Assembly (NCBI GenBank): GCA_036008325.1
Contig: DASYNW010000088.1
Coordinates: forward strand, 11,449 to 75,448
Source of the DNA: AP-15 sp036008325
GTDB taxonomy: Bacteria; Pseudomonadota; Alphaproteobacteria; ATCC43930; CGMCC-115725
Length of the DNA stretch: 64,000 nt
Reading direction: 5' to 3'
Shown here: one piece after another, positions 51,649-59,641 of the stretch
Numbering within the stretch: position 1 is the stretch's first letter
Layout of the letters: the number at the start of each line of letters is the position of its first letter
Program-made: the position numbers and the translations under genes
Notes under the pieces: model-generated
Database searches by the model: none
Told to the model about the DNA's origin: nothing
The model's input: the letters and a program-made list of their open reading frames with translations, nothing else

Positions 51649-52404
51649 ATGCGCGTGCTTCTCGTCGAGGATGACACGGCCACATCCGCCAGCATCAAGA
51701 TGATGCTGCGAAAAGAAAACTTCATTTGCGATACGACCGATCTCGGCGAGGACGGGCTGGAGATTGGCAAGTTGTACGATTATGACATCATCCTCCTCGA
51801 TCTCATGCTTCCCGACATCGATGGGTACGAAGTGCTGCGGCGGCTGCGCGCAGCGCGGGTCCATACCCCGATCCTAATTCTTTCCGGGCTGGCCGAACTC
51901 GATCATAAGCTCAAAGGCTTGGGCTTCGGCGCCGACGACTTCCTGACCAAGCCGTTCGATCGCCGCGAGTTGGTGGCACGCATTCACGCCATCGTCCGCC
52001 GCTCGAAGGGCCATTCCGAATCGGTAATTCGCACCGGCAAGCTCATGGTCAATCTCGACGCCCGCGTCGTCGAAGTCGACGGTCGCCCATTGCATCTGAC
52101 CGGCAAAGAATACGGCATTCTGGAACTGCTCAGCCTCCGCAAAGGGACCACCCTGACCAAGGAAATGTTCCTCAATCATCTTTATGGCGGGATGGATGAG
52201 CCCGAATTGAAGATCATTGACGTTTTCGTCTGCAAGTTGCGCAAAAAGCTCGCACACGCTACCAGCGGGAAGCACTATATCGAGACCGTTTGGGGACGCG
52301 GCTATGTGCTGCGAGATCCGCCTGAACCGATCGCCGCCTCGATCGGAGCCAGCCCGGCAGCCCCGGCCAATCGCGAGCCGCACCTCGGTACGGCCGCCGC
52401 TTAG
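51649..52404 (+). CDS. ctrA: Cell-cycle response regulator CtrA
   Basis: 251-residue OmpR-type regulator, the master cell-cycle or motility regulator of alphaproteobacteria. ATG 51649 with CCGGAGG upstream opens MRVLLVEDDTATSASIKMML. The phospho-acceptor is the Asp of DYDIILLDLMLPD (position 51), and the switch/Lys region is LSGL and FGADDFLTKPFDRREL. The DNA-binding domain carries the near-invariant LLSLRKGTTLTKEMFLNHLY and DVFVCKLRKKL. The ~25-residue C-terminal tail is Ala/Pro-rich. It is tail to tail with chpT, which supplies its phosphate. Confidence 0.96.
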   Translation: MRVLLVEDDTATSASIKMMLRKENFICDTTDLGEDGLEIGKLYDYDIILLDLMLPDIDGYEVLRRLRAARVHTPILILSGLAELDHKLKGLGFGADDFLTKPFDRRELVARIHAIVRRSKGHSESVIRTGKLMVNLDARVVEVDGRPLHLTGKEYGILELLSLRKGTTLTKEMFLNHLYGGMDEPELKIIDVFVCKLRKKLAHATSGKHYIETVWGRGYVLRDPPEPIAASIGASPAAPANREPHLGTAAA

Positions 52405-53024
52405 GCGTCCGACCTGATCGAAAGCAACCGGACCGATCCGGGTCCGTTCTCGCCCGCGACCAGGCTGAGGCCCTGTGCTCGGGCAACAAGAGCGGTGAAA
52501 TAGGCATGCACGGTCCGCGCGGTGATTGCCCCGAAGGGCGTTAAGAGCCGCAATGCCGATATTTGTTCGGGAGCGAGTGAGGCGATATCGCCAACCGCTT
52601 CGAGATAAAGTTCGGCACCGGCGACATCCAGCGCCAAGCGGCCGCCGCGGGCCAACGCCGCGGCTCCCAACAAAAGCAGGTTGCAGCCGAGCTGCTGCCG
52701 ATAGGGCGGCAGCGCACGAACGCTCCGGGCGTAATCGCAAGCGATCGGCGTCCCCTGGAAAACCTTGGTCGCCAGCTCAAAGGGTGGCGGCCCGGTGGGC
52801 ACGCCGTCGCCGCCGAAGCCGTAGGCGAAACGATAGAACTGCAGACGATTGGCGGCGCGCCGCGCGCTGTCGGCGACAAGCGAGATGGCTTGGGAGGCAA
52901 ACTCGGAGGCGTCCTCGCCGAGCAGCTCGGCGCCGTTGCTGACGGCCGCCACCGGGCCGCTCAACTCATGGCACAGCCTTGCCGTAAGCAACGCCAGTAT
53001 CCGCAAGTCTATGGTCGCCGGCAT
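52401..53024 (-). CDS. chpT: Histidine phosphotransferase ChpT
   Basis: 207-residue dimeric phosphotransferase (DUF2328) that passes phosphate from CckA to CtrA and CpdR. The phospho-accepting His is in ARLCHELSGPVAAVSNGAELL, and helix 2 includes SLVADSARRAANRLQFYRFAYG with the family's R-x2-F-R-x-A-F/Y-G pattern. The C-terminal half is the degenerate ATPase-like domain (LLLLGAAALARGGRLALDVAG). The stop overlaps that of ctrA by four bases. cckA and cpdR are not in the window. Confidence 0.93.
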   Translation of the reverse strand: MPATIDLRILALLTARLCHELSGPVAAVSNGAELLGEDASEFASQAISLVADSARRAANRLQFYRFAYGFGGDGVPTGPPPFELATKVFQGTPIACDYARSVRALPPYRQQLGCNLLLLGAAALARGGRLALDVAGAELYLEAVGDIASLAPEQISALRLLTPFGAITARTVHAYFTALVARAQGLSLVAGENGPGSVRLLSIRSDA

Positions 53025-53363
53025 TGCTCATGCTGCCATACCCCCCTTGTCGCTGCAACGTCCGGGCGGCGAGGTTCGGCAGCGCATCGACCAGACGGAG
53101 CGGGACCCGCCGGGCGACAGGCGCTCCAACCGCAAGCGAGCCAGCGAGATTTCTCAGCGATCGGGGAGCTATCCTGCGGTGACCGGCAAAACCCCGCCGG
53201 CCTGTGCCGCGACTGCCATGGAACGCAGATTTGGGCCACGCCCATAGGGCGGAGGGTGATCTTGTCCGTCGCGGAGCCGATCGCAAACGACGGTGCGAAG
53301 CATCGCGCGCGGACGGCTCGGTCAAGCCTCAGAAGCGGCAGAAACGGTTGGGGAGGCGGAGCC
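53025..53363. other. Intergenic region between chpT and the OFA carrier gene
   Basis: 339 bases with divergent genes on both sides. It is GC-rich, and no coding sequence, hairpin or recognised operator was found. It ends in GGGGAGGCGGAGCC before the ATG at 53364. Confidence 0.4.
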
Positions 53364-54749
53364 ATGTCTGTTGCCTCTTTGCTCGCCAAGGAGCGCATTG
53401 TGGCGCCGCCAGGATACAATCGCTGGCTGATTCCGCCGGCGGCGCTCTGAGTTCACCTTTGCATCGGACAAGCCTACGCGTTCAGCGTGTTCAACCTACC
53501 GATGACCAGGCTGATCGGCATCACCCGACCAGCCCCCGGCGACTGGAAGCTGACCCAACTCGGCTGGATCTTCAGCCTCGCGATCTTCATCCTGGGCACT
53601 TCCGCGGCCTTGCTCGGGCGGTGGGTCGAAGAGGGCGGCCCGCGCAAGGCGATGTTCACCGCAGCCTGGTGCTTTGGCGATGGGTTCCTAGTCTCGGCGC
53701 TAGGGGTTCATCTCCATCAGCTCTGGATCATCTATCTCGGCTATGGTTTCATTGGCGGCATCGGTCTCGGCCTCGGCTACATTTCGCCGGTCTCGACCCT
53801 GATCAAATGGTTCCCCGATCGGCCCGGCATGGCGATCATGGGGTTTGGCGGCGCCGCGTTCATCGCCGCTCCCCTTTCGGTATGGCTGATGACCAGGTTC
53901 TCGACGCCGAGCCATATCGGGGTCGGCGAGACCTTTGTCGTCCTGGGATTGATCTATCTTTGCTTTATGATGGTCGGCGCGGCGATCGTACGGGTTCCGG
54001 CGCCGGGCTGGGCGCCGGCCGGGTATGTTGCCTCCGCGCAACCAAAGCCTCTGGTCACGACGCAGCACGTCTATGTCTACGATGCGTTAAGGACGCCGCA
54101 ATTCTGGCTGATCTGGTGGATCCTGTGTCTCAACGTCACCGCCGGGATCGGCGTGCTCAGCCAGGCTTCGGCGATGAGCCAGGAGATGTTCGGCGGGCGG
54201 ATCACCGCGGTCGCCGCTTCGGGTCTGGTCGGGCTGTTCAGCCTGTTCAACATGGGCGGACGGTTCGCGTGGTCGTCGATCTCCGACTACATCGGGCGCA
54301 AGAACACCTACTTTCTGTTTTTTGCGCTTGGAACCCTGCTCTACGCGCTCGTGCCCTATGCGGGCTCGGTCGGCAGCGTTGGCCTCTTCGTGCTGTGCTA
54401 CGCGATCATCTTCAGCATGTATGGTGGCGGCTTTGCCACCGTGCCAGCCTATCTGCGCGACATGTTCGGCACCCGCTATGTCGGCGCCATTCATGGGTTG
54501 TTGCTGACCGCCTGGTCGATGGCCGGGATCTTTGGTCCGGTACTCGTCAACTATATTCGCCAATACAACATTACCCACGGCGTGGCCAGGGCGCAGGCCT
54601 ACAATGTCACGATGTATGTGATGGCCGCATTGTTGATCATCGGCTTCATCTGCAACGTCTTTGTCAGGTTCGTGCACGAGCGGTTTCACATGCGCGCGGT
54701 CCATGCCGACGTCAAGGTCGAAGGTGCACCGGTATTCGGGCGGCAATGA
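53364..54749 (+). pseudogene. OFA-family MFS carrier (oxalate/formate antiporter-like) with in-frame TGA at codon 29
   Basis: From ATG 53364, with a strong GGAGG site, the frame reads MSVASLLAKERIVAPPGYNR, then WLIPPAAL, TGA (53448-53450), then VHLCIGQAYAFSVFN. It stays open to 54749, making 461 codons apart from the TGA. The two sides join in frame as the normal first membrane helix of OFA-family carriers. The remainder has about twelve helices (GFIGGIGLGLGYISPVSTLIKWFPDR, FNMGGRFAWSSISDYIGRKN). A shorter product could start at GTG 53487, but it would lose most of helix 1. Single-base inactivation, sequencing error and UGA recoding are all open; everything else is intact. Confidence 0.7.
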
Positions 54750-54877
54750 TGGCGCCAATTCGGCAGGCGCACGGCAGCGATGCTCTCAAGCTCGTGCTTG
54801 CCTGGGGTTTTGTCGGCATCCCGCTGGTGTGGGGTATCGTGCAGACCCTGGTCAACGCGCTCGAGGCATTTCACTAA
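54746..54877 (+). CDS. Small membrane subunit associated with OFA-type MFS carriers
   Basis: 43-residue protein beginning MMAPIRQAHGSDALKLVLAW with one membrane helix (LVLAWGFVGIPLVWGIVQTL). Small proteins of this kind follow OFA/MFS carrier genes in proteobacteria. It overlaps the carrier stop by four bases (ATGA), so the two are translationally coupled. The last 26 bases overlap the convergent mobA. Its presence suggests the carrier gene was functional until recently, or still is. Confidence 0.75.
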   Translation: MMAPIRQAHGSDALKLVLAWGFVGIPLVWGIVQTLVNALEAFH

Positions 54878-55493
54878 GGCGAAGCAACTCTGCCGCGGTT
54901 TCGAGATCCTCGGCTCGGTTGGCGTTGAAGAACGGGTCGACCGGCTGGTCGGCGAAGGTGACCGTGGCGAGGCGATGGCGCCGGGTCCACTGATCGACCT
55001 TGCGAATGCCTTCCGCGTCCACCGCACGGCGCAGATCTTCGCGCAACCCCACCGGCCACAGGCCGATCACCGGATGCGCTTGACCGCCCGAGGCGGCGCA
55101 CGCGAGATCGGCGCCGGCCTCGTCGAGCCCCTGCGCGAGGCGGGCGACGAGATCCCCCGGCAGAAACGGCGCGTCGGTCGGAACGCTGACGACCAGCGGG
55201 CAATCCGGCCGGTGCTCCGCCGCCCAATCGAGCCCGGCCAACACGCCCGCCAAAGGCCCGGCGAACCCGGTGATGCTGTCGGCTGCGACCGGCAGATGGA
55301 ACCGGCCGAACCGCGCCGGGTCTCCATTGGCGTTCAGCACCAAAGCCGCGACCTGCGGCCGCAGCCGCTCGATGACCCGGTCGAGCAGCGAAACGCCGCC
55401 GAGCAGCCGCAGCGCCTTGTCGCCGCCGCCCATGCGCCGGGACAACCCACCGGCAAGCAACAGCCCGACAACGCTTATCCCGACGACCTTCAC
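54852..55493 (-). CDS. mobA: Molybdenum cofactor guanylyltransferase
   Basis: 213 residues. The nucleotide-binding LLLAGGLSRRMGGGDKALRLL is the family signature. VVSVPTDAPFLPGDLV carries the metal-binding Asp, and DPFFNANRAEDLETA is the conserved C-terminal FxNxNxPEDL-like block. It converts Mo-molybdopterin to the MGD form used by DMSO-reductase-family enzymes, including formate dehydrogenases. GTG at 55493 overlaps the fdhD stop, so the pair is one transcript. Confidence 0.93.
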   Translation of the reverse strand: MKVVGISVVGLLLAGGLSRRMGGGDKALRLLGGVSLLDRVIERLRPQVAALVLNANGDPARFGRFHLPVAADSITGFAGPLAGVLAGLDWAAEHRPDCPLVVSVPTDAPFLPGDLVARLAQGLDEAGADLACAASGGQAHPVIGLWPVGLREDLRRAVDAEGIRKVDQWTRRHRLATVTFADQPVDPFFNANRAEDLETAAELLRLSEMPRAR

Positions 55494-56374
55494 GCCGCCT
55501 CTTCGTCGGCCAAGCTCGCCTTGCGCGCGAGCCGGGGCGGCTCCTCCTCGACATGCTGTGGATCGCCATCGAAGACGATGCGTTCGCTGCCGGCCAGCGC
55601 CACGAACCGCCTGCCCTTGGCGCGGCCGATCAAGGTGAGCCCAGCCTGGCGGGCCAAATCGACGCCCCAGGCGGTAAAGCCCGAGCGCGAAATCAGGATC
55701 GGGATCCGCATCTGCACGGTTTTGATCACCATCTCCGAGGTCAACCGGCCGGTCGTGTAGAAGATCTTGCCGGCCGCGGAGACCTGGTGCAGGTGCATAT
55801 AGCCGGCGATCTTGTCTATCGCATTGTGGCGGCCGACATCCTCCACATAGAGCAACGGCCGGTCCTCCTCGCACAAGACGCAACCGTGGATCGCCCCGGC
55901 GGCGAGGTAGAGGCTCGGGGCGGTGTTGATCTTGCGGGACAGCGCATATAGCCACGACGTGCGCAGCACCGCGTCGCGATCGAGCCGGACCTCCTCGAAT
56001 TTCTCCATCAGATCGCCGAAGACCGTGCCTTGGGCGCACCCCGAGGTCAGAGTCTTCTTGCGCAATTTCTCCTCAAAATCGGTCTGGCGATCGGTGCGCA
56101 CGACGATGGTTTCGAGCTCCTCGTCGTAATCGATGCCGGTAACCCGGTCGTCGGACCGCAACATGTTCTGGTTGAGCAAATAGCCGACCGCCAAATAGTC
56201 CGGATGGTCGCCCAAGGTCATCATCGTTACGATCTCGCGTCCGTTCAGAAACAACGTCAGCGGCCGTTCGATCACGACGGCGGTCTCAATCGGTTGGCCC
56301 TGGTGGTCGATGCCGGCGACGGTGCGGGTCAGGCGCGGATCGTCGGGCTGCGGGCGAAGGGTGAATTCCTGCAT
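55490..56374 (-). CDS. fdhD: Formate dehydrogenase accessory sulfurtransferase FdhD
   Basis: 294 residues. FdhD moves sulfur from a cysteine desulfurase to the molybdenum cofactor of formate dehydrogenase. LTLFLNGREIVTMMTLGDHPDYLAVGYL is the conserved N-terminal block, the sulfur-carrying Cys is in LTSGCAQGTVFGD, and YVEDVGRHNAIDKIAGYM plus GRLTSEMVIKT follow. Only one Cys occurs in the active loop, whereas E. coli has CxxC. ATG at 56374 is chosen over a longer frame. The operon partner is mobA; moaA is divergent. Confidence 0.94.
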   Translation of the reverse strand: MQEFTLRPQPDDPRLTRTVAGIDHQGQPIETAVVIERPLTLFLNGREIVTMMTLGDHPDYLAVGYLLNQNMLRSDDRVTGIDYDEELETIVVRTDRQTDFEEKLRKKTLTSGCAQGTVFGDLMEKFEEVRLDRDAVLRTSWLYALSRKINTAPSLYLAAGAIHGCVLCEEDRPLLYVEDVGRHNAIDKIAGYMHLHQVSAAGKIFYTTGRLTSEMVIKTVQMRIPILISRSGFTAWGVDLARQAGLTLIGRAKGRRFVALAGSERIVFDGDPQHVEEEPPRLARKASLADEEAA

Positions 56375-56549
56375 CAGCTGATCATGGGCAATGGCGGCTT
56401 TGGCTGCAAGCCGCTGCCGCAAACCTGCGGGGGCAGCCTTCGCCGGACAGAGGCGACACGGGATAACCATACCGAGATCGGGGGGCGACATCCGGCGATC
56501 GCGTCCCTATCTTTCAATCAGGCAAGCAGGCGTCGCGAGCGAGCACAAT

Positions 56550-57551
56550 ATGATCGACATGATCGACCCATTCGGACGCACCATCACCTATCTGCGCGTG
56601 TCGGTCACCGACCGCTGCGACTTCCGCTGCGTGTACTGCATGGCGGAGGAGATGAGCTTTCTGCCGAAGGCCGAGCTGCTGACCCTCGAGGAGCTCGACC
56701 GGGTGTGCAGCGCCTTTGTCCGTCTCGGCGTCAGAAAGCTGCGCCTCACCGGCGGCGAGCCGCTGGTCCGCCGCAACATCATGACCCTGTTCCATTCGCT
56801 CGGCCGCCACATCGGCACCGGTGCGCTCGACGAATTGACCCTGACCACCAATGGCAGCCAACTCGCCCGTCATGCCGGCGAGTTGCGCGATTGCGGCGTT
56901 CGGCGGGTCAACGTTTCGCTCGATACGCTCAATCCGGCGAAATTCACCGAAATCACCCGTCGCGGTCGGCTGGAAGTGGTGCTTGATGGGCTCGCCGCCG
57001 CCAAGGCCGCGGGCCTCGCTGTTAAGATCAATACGGTGGCCCTGCGCGGCGTCAACGAGGACGAGTTGGACGATCTCGTGGCCTGGTGCGGCGACCAGGG
57101 GTTCGACCTCGTTTTTATCGAGGTCATGCCCATGGGCGATATCGGCGGCGAGAGCCGGCTCGACCAATACCTGCCCTTGTCCATGGTACGCGCCCGGCTG
57201 CAACGGCGCTGGACACTGGACGACAGCGATTATCGAACCGGCGGCCCGGCGCGTTATGCGACGGTGCGGGAGACCGGCGGCCGGCTCGGCTTCATCACCC
57301 CACTAACCCATAATTTCTGCGAAAGCTGCAACCGGGTAAGGCTGACCTGCACCGGCACGCTCTACATGTGCCTCGGCCAGGAAGATGCCGCCGACCTGCG
57401 CGCACCGCTGCGTCAATCCGAAGGAGACGAGGCGCTGGACGCGGCGATCCGTGAAGCGATCGCGCGCAAACCCAAGGGCCATGACTTCATTATCGACCGT
57501 CGCCATTCTCGGCCGGCCGTGGCTCGTCATATGAGCGTCACCGGCGGGTGA
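56550..57551 (+). CDS. moaA: GTP 3',8-cyclase (molybdenum cofactor biosynthesis protein A)
   Basis: 333-residue radical-SAM enzyme for the first step of molybdopterin synthesis. The SAM-cluster cysteines are in SVTDRCDFRCVYCM, the second-cluster cysteines in THNFCESCNRVRLTCTGTLYMCLG. LRLTGGEPLVRRN binds SAM. ATG 56550 (MIDMIDPFGRTITYLRVS) matches the family start. C-terminal GG tail (SVTGG) activates the enzyme in known homologues. moaC is not adjacent. GTGA overlap with nadK. Confidence 0.95.
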   Translation: MIDMIDPFGRTITYLRVSVTDRCDFRCVYCMAEEMSFLPKAELLTLEELDRVCSAFVRLGVRKLRLTGGEPLVRRNIMTLFHSLGRHIGTGALDELTLTTNGSQLARHAGELRDCGVRRVNVSLDTLNPAKFTEITRRGRLEVVLDGLAAAKAAGLAVKINTVALRGVNEDELDDLVAWCGDQGFDLVFIEVMPMGDIGGESRLDQYLPLSMVRARLQRRWTLDDSDYRTGGPARYATVRETGGRLGFITPLTHNFCESCNRVRLTCTGTLYMCLGQEDAADLRAPLRQSEGDEALDAAIREAIARKPKGHDFIIDRRHSRPAVARHMSVTGG

Positions 57552-58336
57552 GCGCCGCTTCGCCGCCGCGAACCGCGACCCGCATCGCAGTTGTCGCGGC
57601 CGAGACCGGGGCTGCGCAGCAGGCCCTAGCCGAGCTGGAGCGTGCCTATCCGTGCGTCAAACCCGAGCAGGCCGATCTCGTCATTACCCTCGGCGGCGAC
57701 GGCTTCATGTTGGAGACGTTGCACCGCTTTCTGCCCCAAGGCGTGCCGATCTACGGCATGCACCGCGGCAGCGTCGGTTTTCTGATGAACGCCTATCGAC
57801 CGGATGGTTTGTTCGAGCGCCTGGTGACGGCCCAGCCGGTCGTCCTGCATCCGCTCGAGATGATCGCGCGCGAGGACGACGGCAGCCGCCACCGCGCGCT
57901 CGCCTTCAACGAGGTGTCGTTGCTGCGCGAGAGCCGCCAGGCCGCCAAGCTGCGGATCACAGTGGACGGCGTGGTGCGCCTCGACGAACTGATGGCCGAC
58001 GGCGTTTTGGTCGCCACCCCGGTCGGCAGCACAGCCTATAATCTGTCAGCGCACGGCCCGATCATCCCGCTCGATGCCGGGGTCCTGGCCCTCACCCCGA
58101 TCAGCGCCTTCCGCCCGCGACGCTGGCGCGGAGCATTGCTGCGCCATCAGGCGCAGGTCAGGATCGACGCGCTCGAAACCGACAAGCGGCCGGTAAGCGC
58201 CGTCGCCGATTTCACCGAGGCGCGCGACGTGGTCAGCGTCGAAATCCACGAGAACCGCGAGATCGCCATGACCCTGCTGTTCGACCACGAGGCCAATCTC
58301 GAAGAGCGCGTCTTCAAGGAACAATTCGCGACCTGA
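57548..58336 (+). CDS. nadK: NAD kinase
   Basis: 262-residue enzyme phosphorylating NAD to NADP. GGDGFMLETLHRF is the catalytic GGDG motif, FNEVSLLRESRQAAKL is the NE-segment that binds NAD, and TPVGSTAYNLSAHGPIIPL is the second signature. GTG at 57548 overlaps the moaA stop. Length is normal for the alphaproteobacterial form. The link with moaA is probably just operon packing. Confidence 0.94.
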   Translation: MSAASPPRTATRIAVVAAETGAAQQALAELERAYPCVKPEQADLVITLGGDGFMLETLHRFLPQGVPIYGMHRGSVGFLMNAYRPDGLFERLVTAQPVVLHPLEMIAREDDGSRHRALAFNEVSLLRESRQAAKLRITVDGVVRLDELMADGVLVATPVGSTAYNLSAHGPIIPLDAGVLALTPISAFRPRRWRGALLRHQAQVRIDALETDKRPVSAVADFTEARDVVSVEIHENREIAMTLLFDHEANLEERVFKEQFAT

Positions 58337-58459
58337 GCCCGCGCGCAGCGCCGGGGGTCGGGCACGGGTCGGCGCGCCAAAAAATTTTGCTAAGCGCGAA
58401 ACCGCGGACCGGCCTGGCCGTGATCGGTCCGATGGCCAGGTCGGCGGCAGCGGGCAAGC

Positions 58460-59431
58460 TCAGTCGCGCAGTTCGGGAACGATCCAGAACGGCTTTTGGC
58501 CGCGCCCGACGCGCTCGAAATTGTCGAAGGCGTTGCGCCACCGCTTCCAATGATTGTCCCAGGTCGGCCCGGCGCCGTGCGGGCTGAAGGTGATGTTCTT
58601 CAACGTGAACAGCTCGTGGTCGGGCTTCGGCGGCTCCTCGACCATGACGTCGAGCCCGGCGCCCAGGATCTTCTCGTCGCGCAGCGCGTTGTAGAGCGCC
58701 TTTTCGTCGACGACCGGTCCGCGGCAGGTGTTGATCAATATCGCCGTCGGCTTCATCCACCCCAGTTCGCGCTCGCCGATCAGATTGTGCGTCGACATGT
58801 CGAGCGGCACATGCAAGCTGACGATATCCGAGGTCTTCAGCAGCTCCGGGAAGAGTGCGAACCTGACGCCCAGGGCATCCTCCTGGTCGGTGGTCAACCG
58901 GTTGATGTCGTAATACTTGATGTGCATGTCGAAGGCTTTGGCCCGGCGTGCCATTTTTTTGCCGATGTTGCCGAGACCGATGATGCCCAAGGTCTTGTCT
59001 TCGAGCTCGTAGAGCTTTGTGGCATTGAAGTCGTTGCCGCGCCAGCGCCCGGAAGACACGCCCTCGTGCTGCCAGATCAGCTTTCGACACACCGCCAGCA
59101 TCAGCATCATTGCGTGCTCGGCGACCGCCGTCGAATTGGCGCCCCCATTGTTGCAGATCGGCACGCCTGCCGCCCGTGCCGCATCGAGATCATAGGTGTT
59201 GTAGCCGGCGCTCAGGGTCTGCACGATCCGCAGCTTTGGCGCCTTCTGGTAGAATTCCACACCGTGGGGGAATTGCCCCGCGCCGATGTAGTATTCGGTG
59301 TCTTTCAACAGATCGAAGAATTCCGGCCGGCCGTGCGGCGCCATCACCAGGTCGAACCCCGGCGGCAACAGGTCGCGGGCGATTTCCAGGGTTTCCTCGG
59401 AATGGGTGGCGGGGGTCAGAATGCGAGGCAT
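58460..59431 (-). CDS. D-isomer-specific 2-hydroxyacid dehydrogenase
   Basis: 323 residues. The NAD-binding fold has KTLGIIGLGNIGKKMARRAKAF. The catalytic trio is visible as Arg in ILINTCRGPVVDEKAL, an acidic residue in the following GLDVMVEEPPKP, and His in ITFSPHGAGPTWDN. ATG 59431 gives the family start MPRILTPATHSEET. Family members reduce glyoxylate, hydroxypyruvate or similar. The ending DNHWKRWRNAFDNFERVGRG is a recurrent tail in one alphaproteobacterial subgroup. It is divergent from an FMN-dependent 2-hydroxyacid oxidase. Confidence 0.9.
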   Translation of the reverse strand: MPRILTPATHSEETLEIARDLLPPGFDLVMAPHGRPEFFDLLKDTEYYIGAGQFPHGVEFYQKAPKLRIVQTLSAGYNTYDLDAARAAGVPICNNGGANSTAVAEHAMMLMLAVCRKLIWQHEGVSSGRWRGNDFNATKLYELEDKTLGIIGLGNIGKKMARRAKAFDMHIKYYDINRLTTDQEDALGVRFALFPELLKTSDIVSLHVPLDMSTHNLIGERELGWMKPTAILINTCRGPVVDEKALYNALRDEKILGAGLDVMVEEPPKPDHELFTLKNITFSPHGAGPTWDNHWKRWRNAFDNFERVGRGQKPFWIVPELRD

Positions 59432-59641
59432 CGTGCGTCTCCTCTTTGGGGGGATTGTCGCGTCCGGGCGAGCAAAAGAGGGCGCATCGTAACGACACCT
59501 CGCGAGCACCCCCAAGCGCAAAAAACGGCAGCCGACCGGATTGCCCTAGCACGAGGCCTCCGGTAGGGTGCGCAACTCTGCCATCCGACGCTAAAAGCCT
59601 TGCCCTTGCCATAGAAGACGAACCAGCGAGGTAGCCGAACT

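Noticed and set aside
53448..53510. Selenocysteine insertion hairpin after the TGA in the OFA carrier
   Set aside because: Only a 4-bp stem is visible, OFA carriers are not known selenoproteins, and no sel genes are in the window. Kept as a remote alternative in the findings, not as a feature.
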